Assembly (NCBI GenBank): GCA_017858255.1
Contig: JAFMBV010000012.1
Location: 1-62,024 of the forward strand
Direction of reading: 5' to 3'
Source of the DNA: Bacteriovoracaceae bacterium
GTDB taxonomy: Bacteria > Bdellovibrionota > Bacteriovoracia > Bacteriovoracales > Bacteriovoracaceae
Length of the DNA: 62,024 nt
In this document: positions 16,366 through 24,109 of the stretch, piece by piece
Position numbering within the stretch: the first letter of the stretch is position 1
Layout: the number at the start of each line of letters is the position of its first letter
The notes under the pieces: model-generated
The model's database searches: none
Told to the model about the DNA's origin: nothing
Seen by the model: the letters and a program-made list of their open reading frames with translations, nothing else
Program-made: the position numbers and the translations under genes

Positions 16366-17340
16366 ATGGACGTTCAAACAATTATTCGCCTAGATGCCTC
16401 CCCCTACCAAAGAACCTCATTTTTTCTCAAAGAAAAAGAGGTCGCTGAAAGTTTTGGGTGCCGCTACTTATTTGTCGATGCCAAAAGAAATGGTCTCAGC
16501 TGGCCTCTACCTCCTGAATATCATGGTCCATTTATTCTTATCAGCAATACTCACACAAACTTTAAAAAACTCCCGTCAGAACTCTTAGACCAAACGAAAC
16601 TACTTATTCATGGCAATAGTGGTTATGACAATTTCGACTATGAAGACGTCCTAACTTGGAACTTTCCCGTAGTCTTAGGTAACCCAGTTAGGGTACCGGC
16701 AGTTAGTGAATATATTTTAGGCCATCTATTGAGTCGCTTTGGACTAAGCCCTCACCAAACGGTTTGGGATAAAGATCGCCAATGGCAGCGAGAGCTACTA
16801 TGTGATCAAAAGATTCTCGTCATTGGCCAAGGCCTCATTGGCGAACGCGTGGGTCTTGCCTTGACTCCGTTGGTTCAGAAGTTAACCTACTTTGACCCCT
16901 ACAAGAACAAAGGTCCTTCCTTAAAAGAGCTTTTACTTGCTCATAGAATTATCATCCTCACTTCAAGCCTAAATAAGAAGAATCATCATCTATTGGGAGA
17001 AGAAGAGCTCAAGGCCCTCCCTTCGAATTTTATTATTATTAATCCCGCAAGAGGATCTCTTATCAATGAATCGGCCCTTATTAATGCTTTAAAAGAAAAC
17101 CCTAAGGCATTTGCAGTCTTAGATGTTTTCGAGAAGGAACCTTTTAATAATCAATTTACGGAAACAAAAAATATTCATCTGACCTCCCACATAGCTGGAG
17201 TTTCAAAAAACCTTGACCAAAGGCTTATCGAATATATTGATAAGGTGATTAGTGATTTTAAAAATAAGTCGGGAGAATTTGAGAATCAGTATCATGATCT
17301 GATCCTCAAAAATAGAATTCACGATGGGATGTTGATATGA
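16366..17340 (+). CDS. D-isomer-specific 2-hydroxyacid dehydrogenase family protein
   Basis: About 324 residues from the ATG at 16366, which has AAGAAAGG five bases upstream; ATG 16348 is an alternative. The NAD domain motif is GQGLIG. The catalytic region shows NPARGSLI (Arg), LDVFEKEP (Glu) and SHIAG (His), so the Arg-Glu-His triad is complete. The family reduces 2-keto acids or oxidises D-2-hydroxy acids such as glycerate, phosphoglycerate or lactate; the substrate cannot be read from sequence. It overlaps the ureohydrolase gene by four bases (ATGA), so a linked pathway is likely. Confidence 0.8.
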   Translation: MDVQTIIRLDASPYQRTSFFLKEKEVAESFGCRYLFVDAKRNGLSWPLPPEYHGPFILISNTHTNFKKLPSELLDQTKLLIHGNSGYDNFDYEDVLTWNFPVVLGNPVRVPAVSEYILGHLLSRFGLSPHQTVWDKDRQWQRELLCDQKILVIGQGLIGERVGLALTPLVQKLTYFDPYKNKGPSLKELLLAHRIIILTSSLNKKNHHLLGEEELKALPSNFIIINPARGSLINESALINALKENPKAFAVLDVFEKEPFNNQFTETKNIHLTSHIAGVSKNLDQRLIEYIDKVISDFKNKSGEFENQYHDLILKNRIHDGMLI

Positions 17341-18446
17341 GCCAGAATTTATCCATAAGACCAATGCTTTGCCCTCCTGGGAATGGTGTTTTTACAGTCA
17401 ATACCGCGAAAGAAAGGAAGGAAGAGCTCCACCAATTATACTATCAAGAGAAAAATCCTCAAAAAGTTGAAGAGCAATGGTTAAAAAGTTTAGAGAAACT
17501 TAAAGACACCAAACTAGCACTCCTAGGAGTATGCTCCGATTGTGGTGGTGGGATTCAAAGAGGAGCAAACTGGGGTCCTCTATTTTTAAGACAGAGTCTT
17601 TATAATCTTAATCCGCTCTATAAGAATCCAAACTTTGTTGATTTGGGAGACATCAGAGTCATCCCTCACCTTCTTCATGATAAATACTTAAATGAAGCCA
17701 CCATTAAAGGATGTCGAAAAGCTCTCTACAATGATGAATCAAGTAAACTTCCCGTATCACCCTTAAGCCAAACCGAGGAAGTACTCAATTCATTTTATGA
17801 ACTTAATCCCCAGGGAAAAGTTATAACCCTTGGCGGAGATCATAGTGTCAGCTACCCGGCCGTAAAAACCTATCTGCAACATAAATTAAAACAGAAAAAG
17901 AAGGTAGCACTCATTCACTTTGATGCTCACACGGATCTATTACACGAACGACTGGGTATTGATCTTTGCTTTGGTTCTTGGGTCACTCATATTCTTTCAG
18001 ACCTTCCTGGACCTGAGTATTGTTTTCAACTTGGAATTCGCTCAAGCGGTAAAGACCGCGGACATTGGGAGCAGGCCTTTGGTATTCAACAGTTTTGGAA
18101 TTACGAATTTAAAAAAGAAGGTGCAAAGAAAATCTCTCAATTGATTATAGAAGATTTAAAAAAGAAAGGTGTTGAAGAAATATATGTTAGCTTTGACATC
18201 GATGCTCTTGATGAGACAGAGGCCAGTGCCACTGGAACACCTGAAGAAAATGGTCTCATGGTGGATGAATGTCTCAATTTTTTGTATCTGCTGAGCGAAG
18301 AGTTTGCCATAACTGGTGCTGACCTTATGGAAGTTGCTCCTTTTTTAAATATGCCCACCAAAAAGCCCAAAATTAACCCAGAGCCACAGGCAACTCTCTT
18401 AGCTGCTCAGTCAATTCTGAACTTTTTTGTTGAATGTATGCTTTAA
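17337..18446 (+). CDS. Ureohydrolase (arginase/agmatinase/formimidoylglutamase family)
   Basis: A 369-residue binuclear Mn enzyme. All three metal motifs are present: GGDHS, HFDAHTDL and SFDIDALD, followed by ATGTPEENG near the substrate loop. Members cleave the guanidino or formimino C-N bond of arginine, agmatine, guanidinobutyrate or formiminoglutamate. The roughly 60-residue N-terminal extension and overall length exceed typical arginases (about 300). No hutH or hutU lies nearby to support a histidine pathway. It is translationally coupled to the upstream dehydrogenase. Confidence 0.8.
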   Translation: MSQNLSIRPMLCPPGNGVFTVNTAKERKEELHQLYYQEKNPQKVEEQWLKSLEKLKDTKLALLGVCSDCGGGIQRGANWGPLFLRQSLYNLNPLYKNPNFVDLGDIRVIPHLLHDKYLNEATIKGCRKALYNDESSKLPVSPLSQTEEVLNSFYELNPQGKVITLGGDHSVSYPAVKTYLQHKLKQKKKVALIHFDAHTDLLHERLGIDLCFGSWVTHILSDLPGPEYCFQLGIRSSGKDRGHWEQAFGIQQFWNYEFKKEGAKKISQLIIEDLKKKGVEEIYVSFDIDALDETEASATGTPEENGLMVDECLNFLYLLSEEFAITGADLMEVAPFLNMPTKKPKINPEPQATLLAAQSILNFFVECML

Positions 18447-18477
18447 GATAAGAGCGTTTTTAGAGTATAATCACTAA

Positions 18478-19170
18478 ATGGCAGTATTAAAGTTCCCCCC
18501 AGTTGAGACAGCCGATGAAAATGGCCTCCTTGCACTAGGTGGAGACCTAGAAGTTCAAACATTGGTTCTCGCCTATAGTAAGGGCATTTTCCCATGGCCA
18601 ATTTCTGAAGAATTTCCACTTGCATGGTTTTCTCCAGACCCACGGGGAGTTATAGACTTCGACGATCTTGCTCTTAATAAACGTTTTCTACGCTACCTGA
18701 AGAGTCAATCACTCAGGTTCACTGCAAACCAAGACTTTTTAGGAGTCATCAATGCCTGCTCCTCTACGCCAAGGAACTTACAGAGTGGAACCTGGATAAC
18801 AGAGGAAGTCATGTCTAGTTACCATGAGCTTTTTAAAAAGGAATTGGCCTATTCCTTAGAGGCCTGGGATGGAGATAGTCTTGTCGGTGGGGTTTATGGC
18901 GTCTGTATTAATGGGATCATTACTGGAGAATCAATGTTTCATACGGCTCCGAATGCTTCTAAGTTTTGCCTCGTCGCCGTCATGGCCCTTTTAAAAAGAG
19001 CTGGAATCAATTGGCTAGATACACAAATGGTTACCCCTGTTGTGAAGTCCCTAGGTGGTAAGGAGATTCCCCGTGAAGAGTTTCTTAACCGCCTGTCACA
19101 AAACCCTGCCAGAAGCCGTTTAGAAATTTTCCCAGACACCTTAACAGAAGATTTATTTGGTAGTTTTTAG
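18478..19170 (+). CDS. aat: Leucyl/phenylalanyl-tRNA-protein transferase
   Basis: Transfers Leu or Phe from tRNA to N-terminal Arg or Lys, feeding the N-end-rule route to ClpS/ClpAP. It has 230 residues of normal length. The N-terminal family block GLLALGGDL, YSKGIFPW and WFSPDPRGV, then GGVYGV, GESMFH and DTQMVTP, are all conserved. It lies 31 bases after the ureohydrolase and its 3' end overlaps the convergent nuoI by 18 bases. Confidence 0.95.
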   Translation: MAVLKFPPVETADENGLLALGGDLEVQTLVLAYSKGIFPWPISEEFPLAWFSPDPRGVIDFDDLALNKRFLRYLKSQSLRFTANQDFLGVINACSSTPRNLQSGTWITEEVMSSYHELFKKELAYSLEAWDGDSLVGGVYGVCINGIITGESMFHTAPNASKFCLVAVMALLKRAGINWLDTQMVTPVVKSLGGKEIPREEFLNRLSQNPARSRLEIFPDTLTEDLFGSF

Positions 19171-19665
19171 TTGCGAGCGAATAGAGAGAACATCACCAAC
19201 AGTATATCCTTTGCCCTCATTCAACTCATCTCGAAAAGCTAAGTATTGTAGATCTTTGGCCCAGTCATCTTCAAAAGCCCCTGCCATACTTCCCGTCGGA
19301 ATAAAAGCGATGGCCCCCTCAGGGCAAATATCCTCACAGAGATTACATAAAATACACTTAAGTGGTTCAAAATGAAATAATGAGGGAGCAGATGGTGCGG
19401 AATGTCCCGGCACTGGAGCGACCTGTAAGCAATTAGTAGGACATGCTTGGACACAAAGCTGACAAGAGGTACAGCGCAAACTACCATCCTCGTTCACTGT
19501 TAGGACAAGATTATTTTTTTCTAAACTTAACTTTTCTCCTGACTTTAAACGGCCCCAATTTGGTCGTCCTAAGAAACGAAAGAGAATATAAAAGAATTTT
19601 CTAAAGAAAAAAACAATTCGCTTATAGATAGGATTAGGAAAATAAACTTCTCTATCAAGAATCAC
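19153..19665 (-). CDS. NuoI-like 2[4Fe-4S] ferredoxin subunit of a complex I-like module
   Basis: A 170-residue protein with an N-terminal hydrophobic, basic stretch that could sit on the membrane surface. Two classic cluster motifs follow: CTSCQLCVQACP and CILCNLCEDICP (CxxCxxCxxxCP twice). This matches NuoI, which carries clusters N6a and N6b between NuoG and NuoB in complex I. The region between the motifs is longer and Pro-rich (VAPVPGHSAPSAPS). It is the last gene of the five-gene operon. No nuoJ, K, L, M or N follows; aat lies on the other strand. Confidence 0.8.
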   Translation of the reverse strand: MILDREVYFPNPIYKRIVFFFRKFFYILFRFLGRPNWGRLKSGEKLSLEKNNLVLTVNEDGSLRCTSCQLCVQACPTNCLQVAPVPGHSAPSAPSLFHFEPLKCILCNLCEDICPEGAIAFIPTGSMAGAFEDDWAKDLQYLAFRDELNEGKGYTVGDVLSIRSQLKTTK

Positions 19666-21004
19666 TTTTCTCTCCTTTAAATATTTTAAAAGTAGGAGCT
19701 TCTCTACTTATCGCAACTTCTTCATTTTGATAATTGGTGCCATTCCATGACATTTCCCAGTAGGGAGGTAATGGCAACAAACTATCTGCTTTATCGTAAA
19801 TCTCGTGATTCATAAAGGGACCGGCAAATGCCTTAAATTTTGCACCATTAAAGCGTTCCATTACAGCTTTCCAGCTGGTGTCATCGGCAATCCACTCTGG
19901 CATAACGAGGAGAACTTTTTTATGTCCAAGGTCCCCATTATACTCACCAATAAGTTGCTCCACCTTTTCTTTTTTCTTTTGAGTAAAAATTGTTTGAGAT
20001 CTCAGTATCCCCGACTGAGTACTTCTCTCTGGCCAGCGAATAAACTCATAAGACCAATCCTCTCGATTCGTAAGTGAAGAAACCTCACTAATCAAATTGT
20101 CCCACAACTCTTCTGGAAGATTGTCGGGTAAAATAAAATGCCAGTTCTCTGAAAGAGATAAGTGATCCCCGACTAACCATCGTCCTTCAACTTTTGAAAG
20201 TAGAGATCTCAAAGGTAATTTAAACGTATACTTAAGCGGTTTATTAACTTCGTCACATACCCAAAATGATGAGCGACGAGGTGAACTTGCTCGAATTGGC
20301 CTTAAACCATTTGCACTATGATTATAGTGAACTTCAGTGCGACACAATCTATCACATCCTCGACAAAAATCTGCTTCAAGAACATTTGTTTGTATATTGG
20401 ACACGAGGCCACTTTCAAAGCACCCAGTAGGACAGATATCGAGTAAATTGACTCCATAATTATGAGTTAGCTTGCCAACAACTAAAACGACCTCTCCCTC
20501 ATTAGAAAGAGCAGGGACGGTAGAGACACTCTCTTCAAAATCGGTACAAAGCATACAGGAAATACATTGGTCTAAGTTGAGGCTTAAATCTGCACTTAAC
20601 TCAATGGTCTCGCCCTTATCGGGAGCCTTCTCAAGGGAAACACTTTTATTTCCAACCTCATCAACCAAGTGACACCGCGATCGATTATTACATTGTGAAC
20701 AGCTAAAATTATGAGCACCTTGATAGAGGGAATCAACTTCACTTTTACTTAGAGACAGTTCCTCGTGATATAACGAATACCTGCCACCCTCTTCAGGTTT
20801 TGTGAGGCAAGACGAGATAACCTCAGTCTTTTTTTCATCAAAAACATTACAGAGAAGACACTTTCTGGTGCTTTCAAAAAGAGGATGAAAACAAAAGCCT
20901 GGCATTGAAAATCCAGAGTTTTTAATCGCCTCAAAAAGGTTTTCATTCTCGTTGCCGACAATTAACTTACCATCTACGTAAAAGGATAATTGATTTTCAC
21001 TCAT
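19655..21004 (-). CDS. NuoG-like iron-sulfur protein, short form
   Basis: A 449-residue relative of complex I subunit NuoG/HoxU. The N-terminal [2Fe-2S] site is canonical (Cys38, 49, 52 and 66). Next come CSQCNNRSRC (N5-like), CISCMLC with CPTGC (4Fe-4S) and CRGCDRLC (the cluster domain preceding the molybdopterin fold). About 220 residues remain after that, compared with 400 or more in full NuoG, and no pterin-site motif is recognised. It should carry three or four clusters, acting as an electron wire. It overlaps nuoI by 11 bases and the NuoF-like gene by four. Confidence 0.75.
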   Translation of the reverse strand: MSENQLSFYVDGKLIVGNENENLFEAIKNSGFSMPGFCFHPLFESTRKCLLCNVFDEKKTEVISSCLTKPEEGGRYSLYHEELSLSKSEVDSLYQGAHNFSCSQCNNRSRCHLVDEVGNKSVSLEKAPDKGETIELSADLSLNLDQCISCMLCTDFEESVSTVPALSNEGEVVLVVGKLTHNYGVNLLDICPTGCFESGLVSNIQTNVLEADFCRGCDRLCRTEVHYNHSANGLRPIRASSPRRSSFWVCDEVNKPLKYTFKLPLRSLLSKVEGRWLVGDHLSLSENWHFILPDNLPEELWDNLISEVSSLTNREDWSYEFIRWPERSTQSGILRSQTIFTQKKKEKVEQLIGEYNGDLGHKKVLLVMPEWIADDTSWKAVMERFNGAKFKAFAGPFMNHEIYDKADSLLPLPPYWEMSWNGTNYQNEEVAISREAPTFKIFKGEKSDS

Positions 21005-21894
21005 CCTCTCACCTCTAGGGAGCCTTGAAGATATTCAACCATATCATCAATCTGACGATAACGATGTGGAAGACTACACTGGTAGGGTGCTTTAGCGACA
21101 AACCCCGTAAAGATAGTCTCTGCCGTAATCGATGAACGACCATAAACACATGGTAAACATTGGTGACATTGGTCCTTACGAAAGAACTCATTCCAAATTC
21201 TGATTAACTTCTTATCATCACAGTTTGTAAAGAAGTGTAGGGAGCGCACATCATGACTAAGGTCACTTAACCTAATCGATTTAGTAGTATCCCAGCGAGA
21301 AAATTTACCAAAGGGTCCGTCCATTAAAATATGTGAGGTTCTTGGACCACCATTTCCCTCTATTTCAAAAATCTCATTCAATGTTTGATGATGATGAACC
21401 CAAGTAGCACCAAGCTTTTCAACATCACCCCAAAGAGTCACTATTGAATATTGACGTTGATCACTACCCCAAAGGGCATTAAGAACAGTAAGGATAATAT
21501 TAGAGCTAAAAATATACGTTTCAGCTTTTTGACTTAATTCGGTGGCCGAAAGGCTCATCGGTCTAATCAAAACTTCAAGAGGAATTTGTTCTCTATTAAA
21601 GTTTTGAGAGAACTTCTCTTTCACTAGTTCATCTGTAAAAGAAATACTCAATGATTTGCCTAAGGTTTTAAGGAAACTATCAAGTTCAACTAAAACTCTC
21701 CTCAGTAACCCATAACACTCATTAACGAGCACCTCGCCCTGAAAGTCTCCGGGAAAAGAAGATCCTAGATCAAACACCACTCGTGACTTACCATGAAGAG
21801 ACTCTCCAATGATCGATCCAAAGACCTCAGTAAACTTCGAACTTGTTATATCTTTTTCGGTAGAAAATGGTCCATTCATCGGTCCATCTCCCAA
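21001..21894 (-). CDS. NuoF-like protein lacking the FMN/NADH-binding domain
   Basis: A 297-residue protein that aligns by eye only with the C-terminal half of NuoF. It has an SLBB-like segment (VTLWGDVEKLGAT, TLNEIFEI) and the N3-type cluster motif CHQCLPC (Cys243, 246, 249) with a fourth Cys near 273. The NuoF signature GRGGAGFP and the glycine-rich NADH/FMN site are absent. Normal NuoF has about 430 residues. The N-terminal 110 residues match nothing I recognise. Without FMN it should not oxidise NADH itself. Its start lies inside the end of NuoCD (19-base overlap). Confidence 0.65.
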   Translation of the reverse strand: MGDGPMNGPFSTEKDITSSKFTEVFGSIIGESLHGKSRVVFDLGSSFPGDFQGEVLVNECYGLLRRVLVELDSFLKTLGKSLSISFTDELVKEKFSQNFNREQIPLEVLIRPMSLSATELSQKAETYIFSSNIILTVLNALWGSDQRQYSIVTLWGDVEKLGATWVHHHQTLNEIFEIEGNGGPRTSHILMDGPFGKFSRWDTTKSIRLSDLSHDVRSLHFFTNCDDKKLIRIWNEFFRKDQCHQCLPCVYGRSSITAETIFTGFVAKAPYQCSLPHRYRQIDDMVEYLQGSLEVRG

Positions 21895-23507
21895 GGGTCT
21901 AAGTTTAAACTTTGAAAAGCAGTGAAAACACCACTAAGCTCCCCGCCACGTATCAGTTCAGAGAAGGCTCCTGAGTGCACAAGGCTTGGAGACCTAACAT
22001 GGAGTTTCTTTAGACCACTAGGCGCTGTTCTTATAAAAAGCCCAAGCTGACCCTCTGTTGCCTCAATCGAAGAAAAGGAAGTTCCTTCCCTGTAAGGGCA
22101 AGTTCGACCTTCAAAATTATAAGACAAATCACTAGAACCTTCATCATAGAGTGATTCATACATTAGATGTTCTTTATTAATAACCTTACCCGCCGGCAAA
22201 TGGTCCAAAACCTGATTAATGATTCTTAGGCTTTGCTTGAGTTCCTCAAGCCGTACCAAAAAGCGATCATATGTTGTTCCATCAATACCGAGGGGCACTT
22301 CAAAATCGACATCATCATAAAAGTAAGTCGGTTGGGTCTTTCTAGTATCAAAATTAACACCACAGGCCCTAAGGTTTGGACCTGTAAAACCATATTCAAG
22401 TGCTTTTCCTGCGCTCATAGGAAAGCCCTTCGTCACCTCCATCCACCGTGGATTTCTGTTGAACTCACGTTCAACTTCTTCAATGACTTTATAAATGTAC
22501 TTTGCTGCCTCTAGGCACTCAGTACCCCAACCAATCGGGCTCTCCTTTTTCATACCGCCAAAGGTAAATAAGGAGAAATTTTGAGTCTTTCCCGAATAGA
22601 TATTGAAGAGATGATAAACCTGCTCTAATAGTTCCGCAAAGACACTGGCCTCTACGAAGAAACCTAATTCCTGAGCTAACTCCCACAAAAAGGTTAAATG
22701 ACCTTCCACGCGTGCCAACTCCATCCATACCATCCTAATGGCCTTGGCCTTATCTGGTAGAGGAATAGAAAAAGATTGTTCTATAGTTTCAACCCATAAC
22801 AAAGGGGCAAAGACACAATCCTTTATGCAGAGCCTTTCAAAGAAAAAAATCATATTAAAAGGATCTTTCGTTAAACACTTTTTTTCAAAGTCTCGAAAGT
22901 ACAGTCCGGGAACTAAGCGCGAATCAAAAACTCTTTCTTCACTTATAAGTAAATCAACACGAACTTTTCCATTAAAAGGACTGGAGTGTGGACCAAATCT
23001 CTTCCAATATCGTTGTCTTTGAGACTCTGTTGGCCGCAGTGGAATTTGATACTCTGGTAGTGGAATAATCTCATCTTGATTAATCTTATTATTTGCTGAA
23101 GCTAGAACTTGGCGTTGCTGAGTCTTTCTTCCATCACTCAAGAAAAGTTCGTGGTGCTTAACAATATCTGATTCAAAAACCTCCGAACTTTTCCAAAGAG
23201 AAGAAAGAGAAGGAAAGTAATTACTGTTACCAATGGGAACTGTAACCTGTAAGCAGAAATAAACCTCAAGGTTTAAGAACTGATAATATAGAAAACGTTC
23301 TCCAGAGACATCCTCATAGCATATATCAATCAGCATATGAAACCGAAACTCATCTTTAAGCTGAAAAAAGAAGTCCTGGTATAAGGTGGTTTCCTCTGAA
23401 TCTAAAGGAAAAGAAAAATCCTCCGGAAAAACTAGGCTTCCCTTATCTGAAAAAGAAGACTGAAACTTCGTTCCAAACTTCTTGAAAAGTTCATCTCTAA
23501 GACTCAC
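21876..23507 (-). CDS. NuoCD fusion-like protein (30 kDa + 49 kDa complex I subunits)
   Basis: A 543-residue fusion. The first 150 residues correspond to NuoC. The remainder corresponds to NuoD, with MELARVEGHLTFLWELAQELG, FTGPNLRACGVNFD and TEGQLGLFI as landmarks. The quinone-site motif GPQHPxxHG of NuoD reads GPHSSPFNG here and YLHRGIEK reads GLYFRDFEK, so both conserved histidines of the site appear lost. The C-terminus ends LDPWEMDR, which recalls the hydrogenase DPCxxCxxR motif with both Cys replaced. It overlaps nuoB by 11 bases. The family call is strong, but the substrate is in doubt. Confidence 0.75.
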   Translation of the reverse strand: MSLRDELFKKFGTKFQSSFSDKGSLVFPEDFSFPLDSEETTLYQDFFFQLKDEFRFHMLIDICYEDVSGERFLYYQFLNLEVYFCLQVTVPIGNSNYFPSLSSLWKSSEVFESDIVKHHELFLSDGRKTQQRQVLASANNKINQDEIIPLPEYQIPLRPTESQRQRYWKRFGPHSSPFNGKVRVDLLISEERVFDSRLVPGLYFRDFEKKCLTKDPFNMIFFFERLCIKDCVFAPLLWVETIEQSFSIPLPDKAKAIRMVWMELARVEGHLTFLWELAQELGFFVEASVFAELLEQVYHLFNIYSGKTQNFSLFTFGGMKKESPIGWGTECLEAAKYIYKVIEEVEREFNRNPRWMEVTKGFPMSAGKALEYGFTGPNLRACGVNFDTRKTQPTYFYDDVDFEVPLGIDGTTYDRFLVRLEELKQSLRIINQVLDHLPAGKVINKEHLMYESLYDEGSSDLSYNFEGRTCPYREGTSFSSIEATEGQLGLFIRTAPSGLKKLHVRSPSLVHSGAFSELIRGGELSGVFTAFQSLNLDPWEMDR

Positions 23508-24042
23508 CCAAGGCTCCCTCTTTTAATTCGACTTGCCTAATGGTTCCCTTTCTTATTCTTTCTCTTAATAACTCGAGTCCATTAATTAATGAATCTAAGG
23601 TTGGAGGACATCCACCGACATAAACATCAACGGGCAAAATCTTATCAATAGCCATGGTATCAAAGACAGCACCTGTTGCAGTACAGGTTCCAACAGCTAG
23701 TACATAGCGGGGACTGAGCATTCTCTCATAGGCCTCTATAATATATGGCCTTATCTGTTCATTTATAATTCCGGAGACAACAAGGACATCACAGCTTTCG
23801 ATCGGCTCTGACTCTATAAAGTTTTCCCTAATACTGCCAACTTGTGGGTTAGGTCCGCTCAATCTATAAAGTTCACGGGCGCAACAATTTGCACCTAACA
23901 CAAATGGACTTAACAACTCAGACTGTGACCAGGACTTTAGCCGCTCCAAAAAATTCATACTATTTAATGAGTAAAAACTAAGACCAGCTGGTCCTCCCCA
24001 AAATGACTTGCGAGGACCTAGCCTATTTTCGTGAGTTTTCAT
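23497..24042 (-). CDS. NuoB-like subunit (cluster N2 type) of a complex I-like module
   Basis: A 181-residue protein with the NuoB/hydrogenase small-subunit fold. The four cluster ligands of N2 are in place: adjacent Cys pair in GANCCARE, Cys in VGTCTATG and Cys in VYVGGCPPT. This subunit passes electrons to the site formed with NuoD. It is the first gene of the operon NuoB-NuoCD-F-G-I, all overlapping. NuoA, normally just upstream, is missing; a large lipoprotein gene lies 67 bases upstream on the same strand. Confidence 0.8.
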   Translation of the reverse strand: MKTHENRLGPRKSFWGGPAGLSFYSLNSMNFLERLKSWSQSELLSPFVLGANCCARELYRLSGPNPQVGSIRENFIESEPIESCDVLVVSGIINEQIRPYIIEAYERMLSPRYVLAVGTCTATGAVFDTMAIDKILPVDVYVGGCPPTLDSLINGLELLRERIRKGTIRQVELKEGALGES

Positions 24043-24109
24043 AAAACCTTTATCAACCGTTTCATTTTAAAGGTTTATTTTAGGAAGAGGGACCTATGAT
24101 GACAATCAC

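Noticed and set aside
19655-21004. Frameshift or truncation by sequencing error in the NuoG-like gene
   Set aside because: The stop overlaps the next start by 11 bases and no remaining NuoG sequence appears in another frame downstream, so the short length looks natural.
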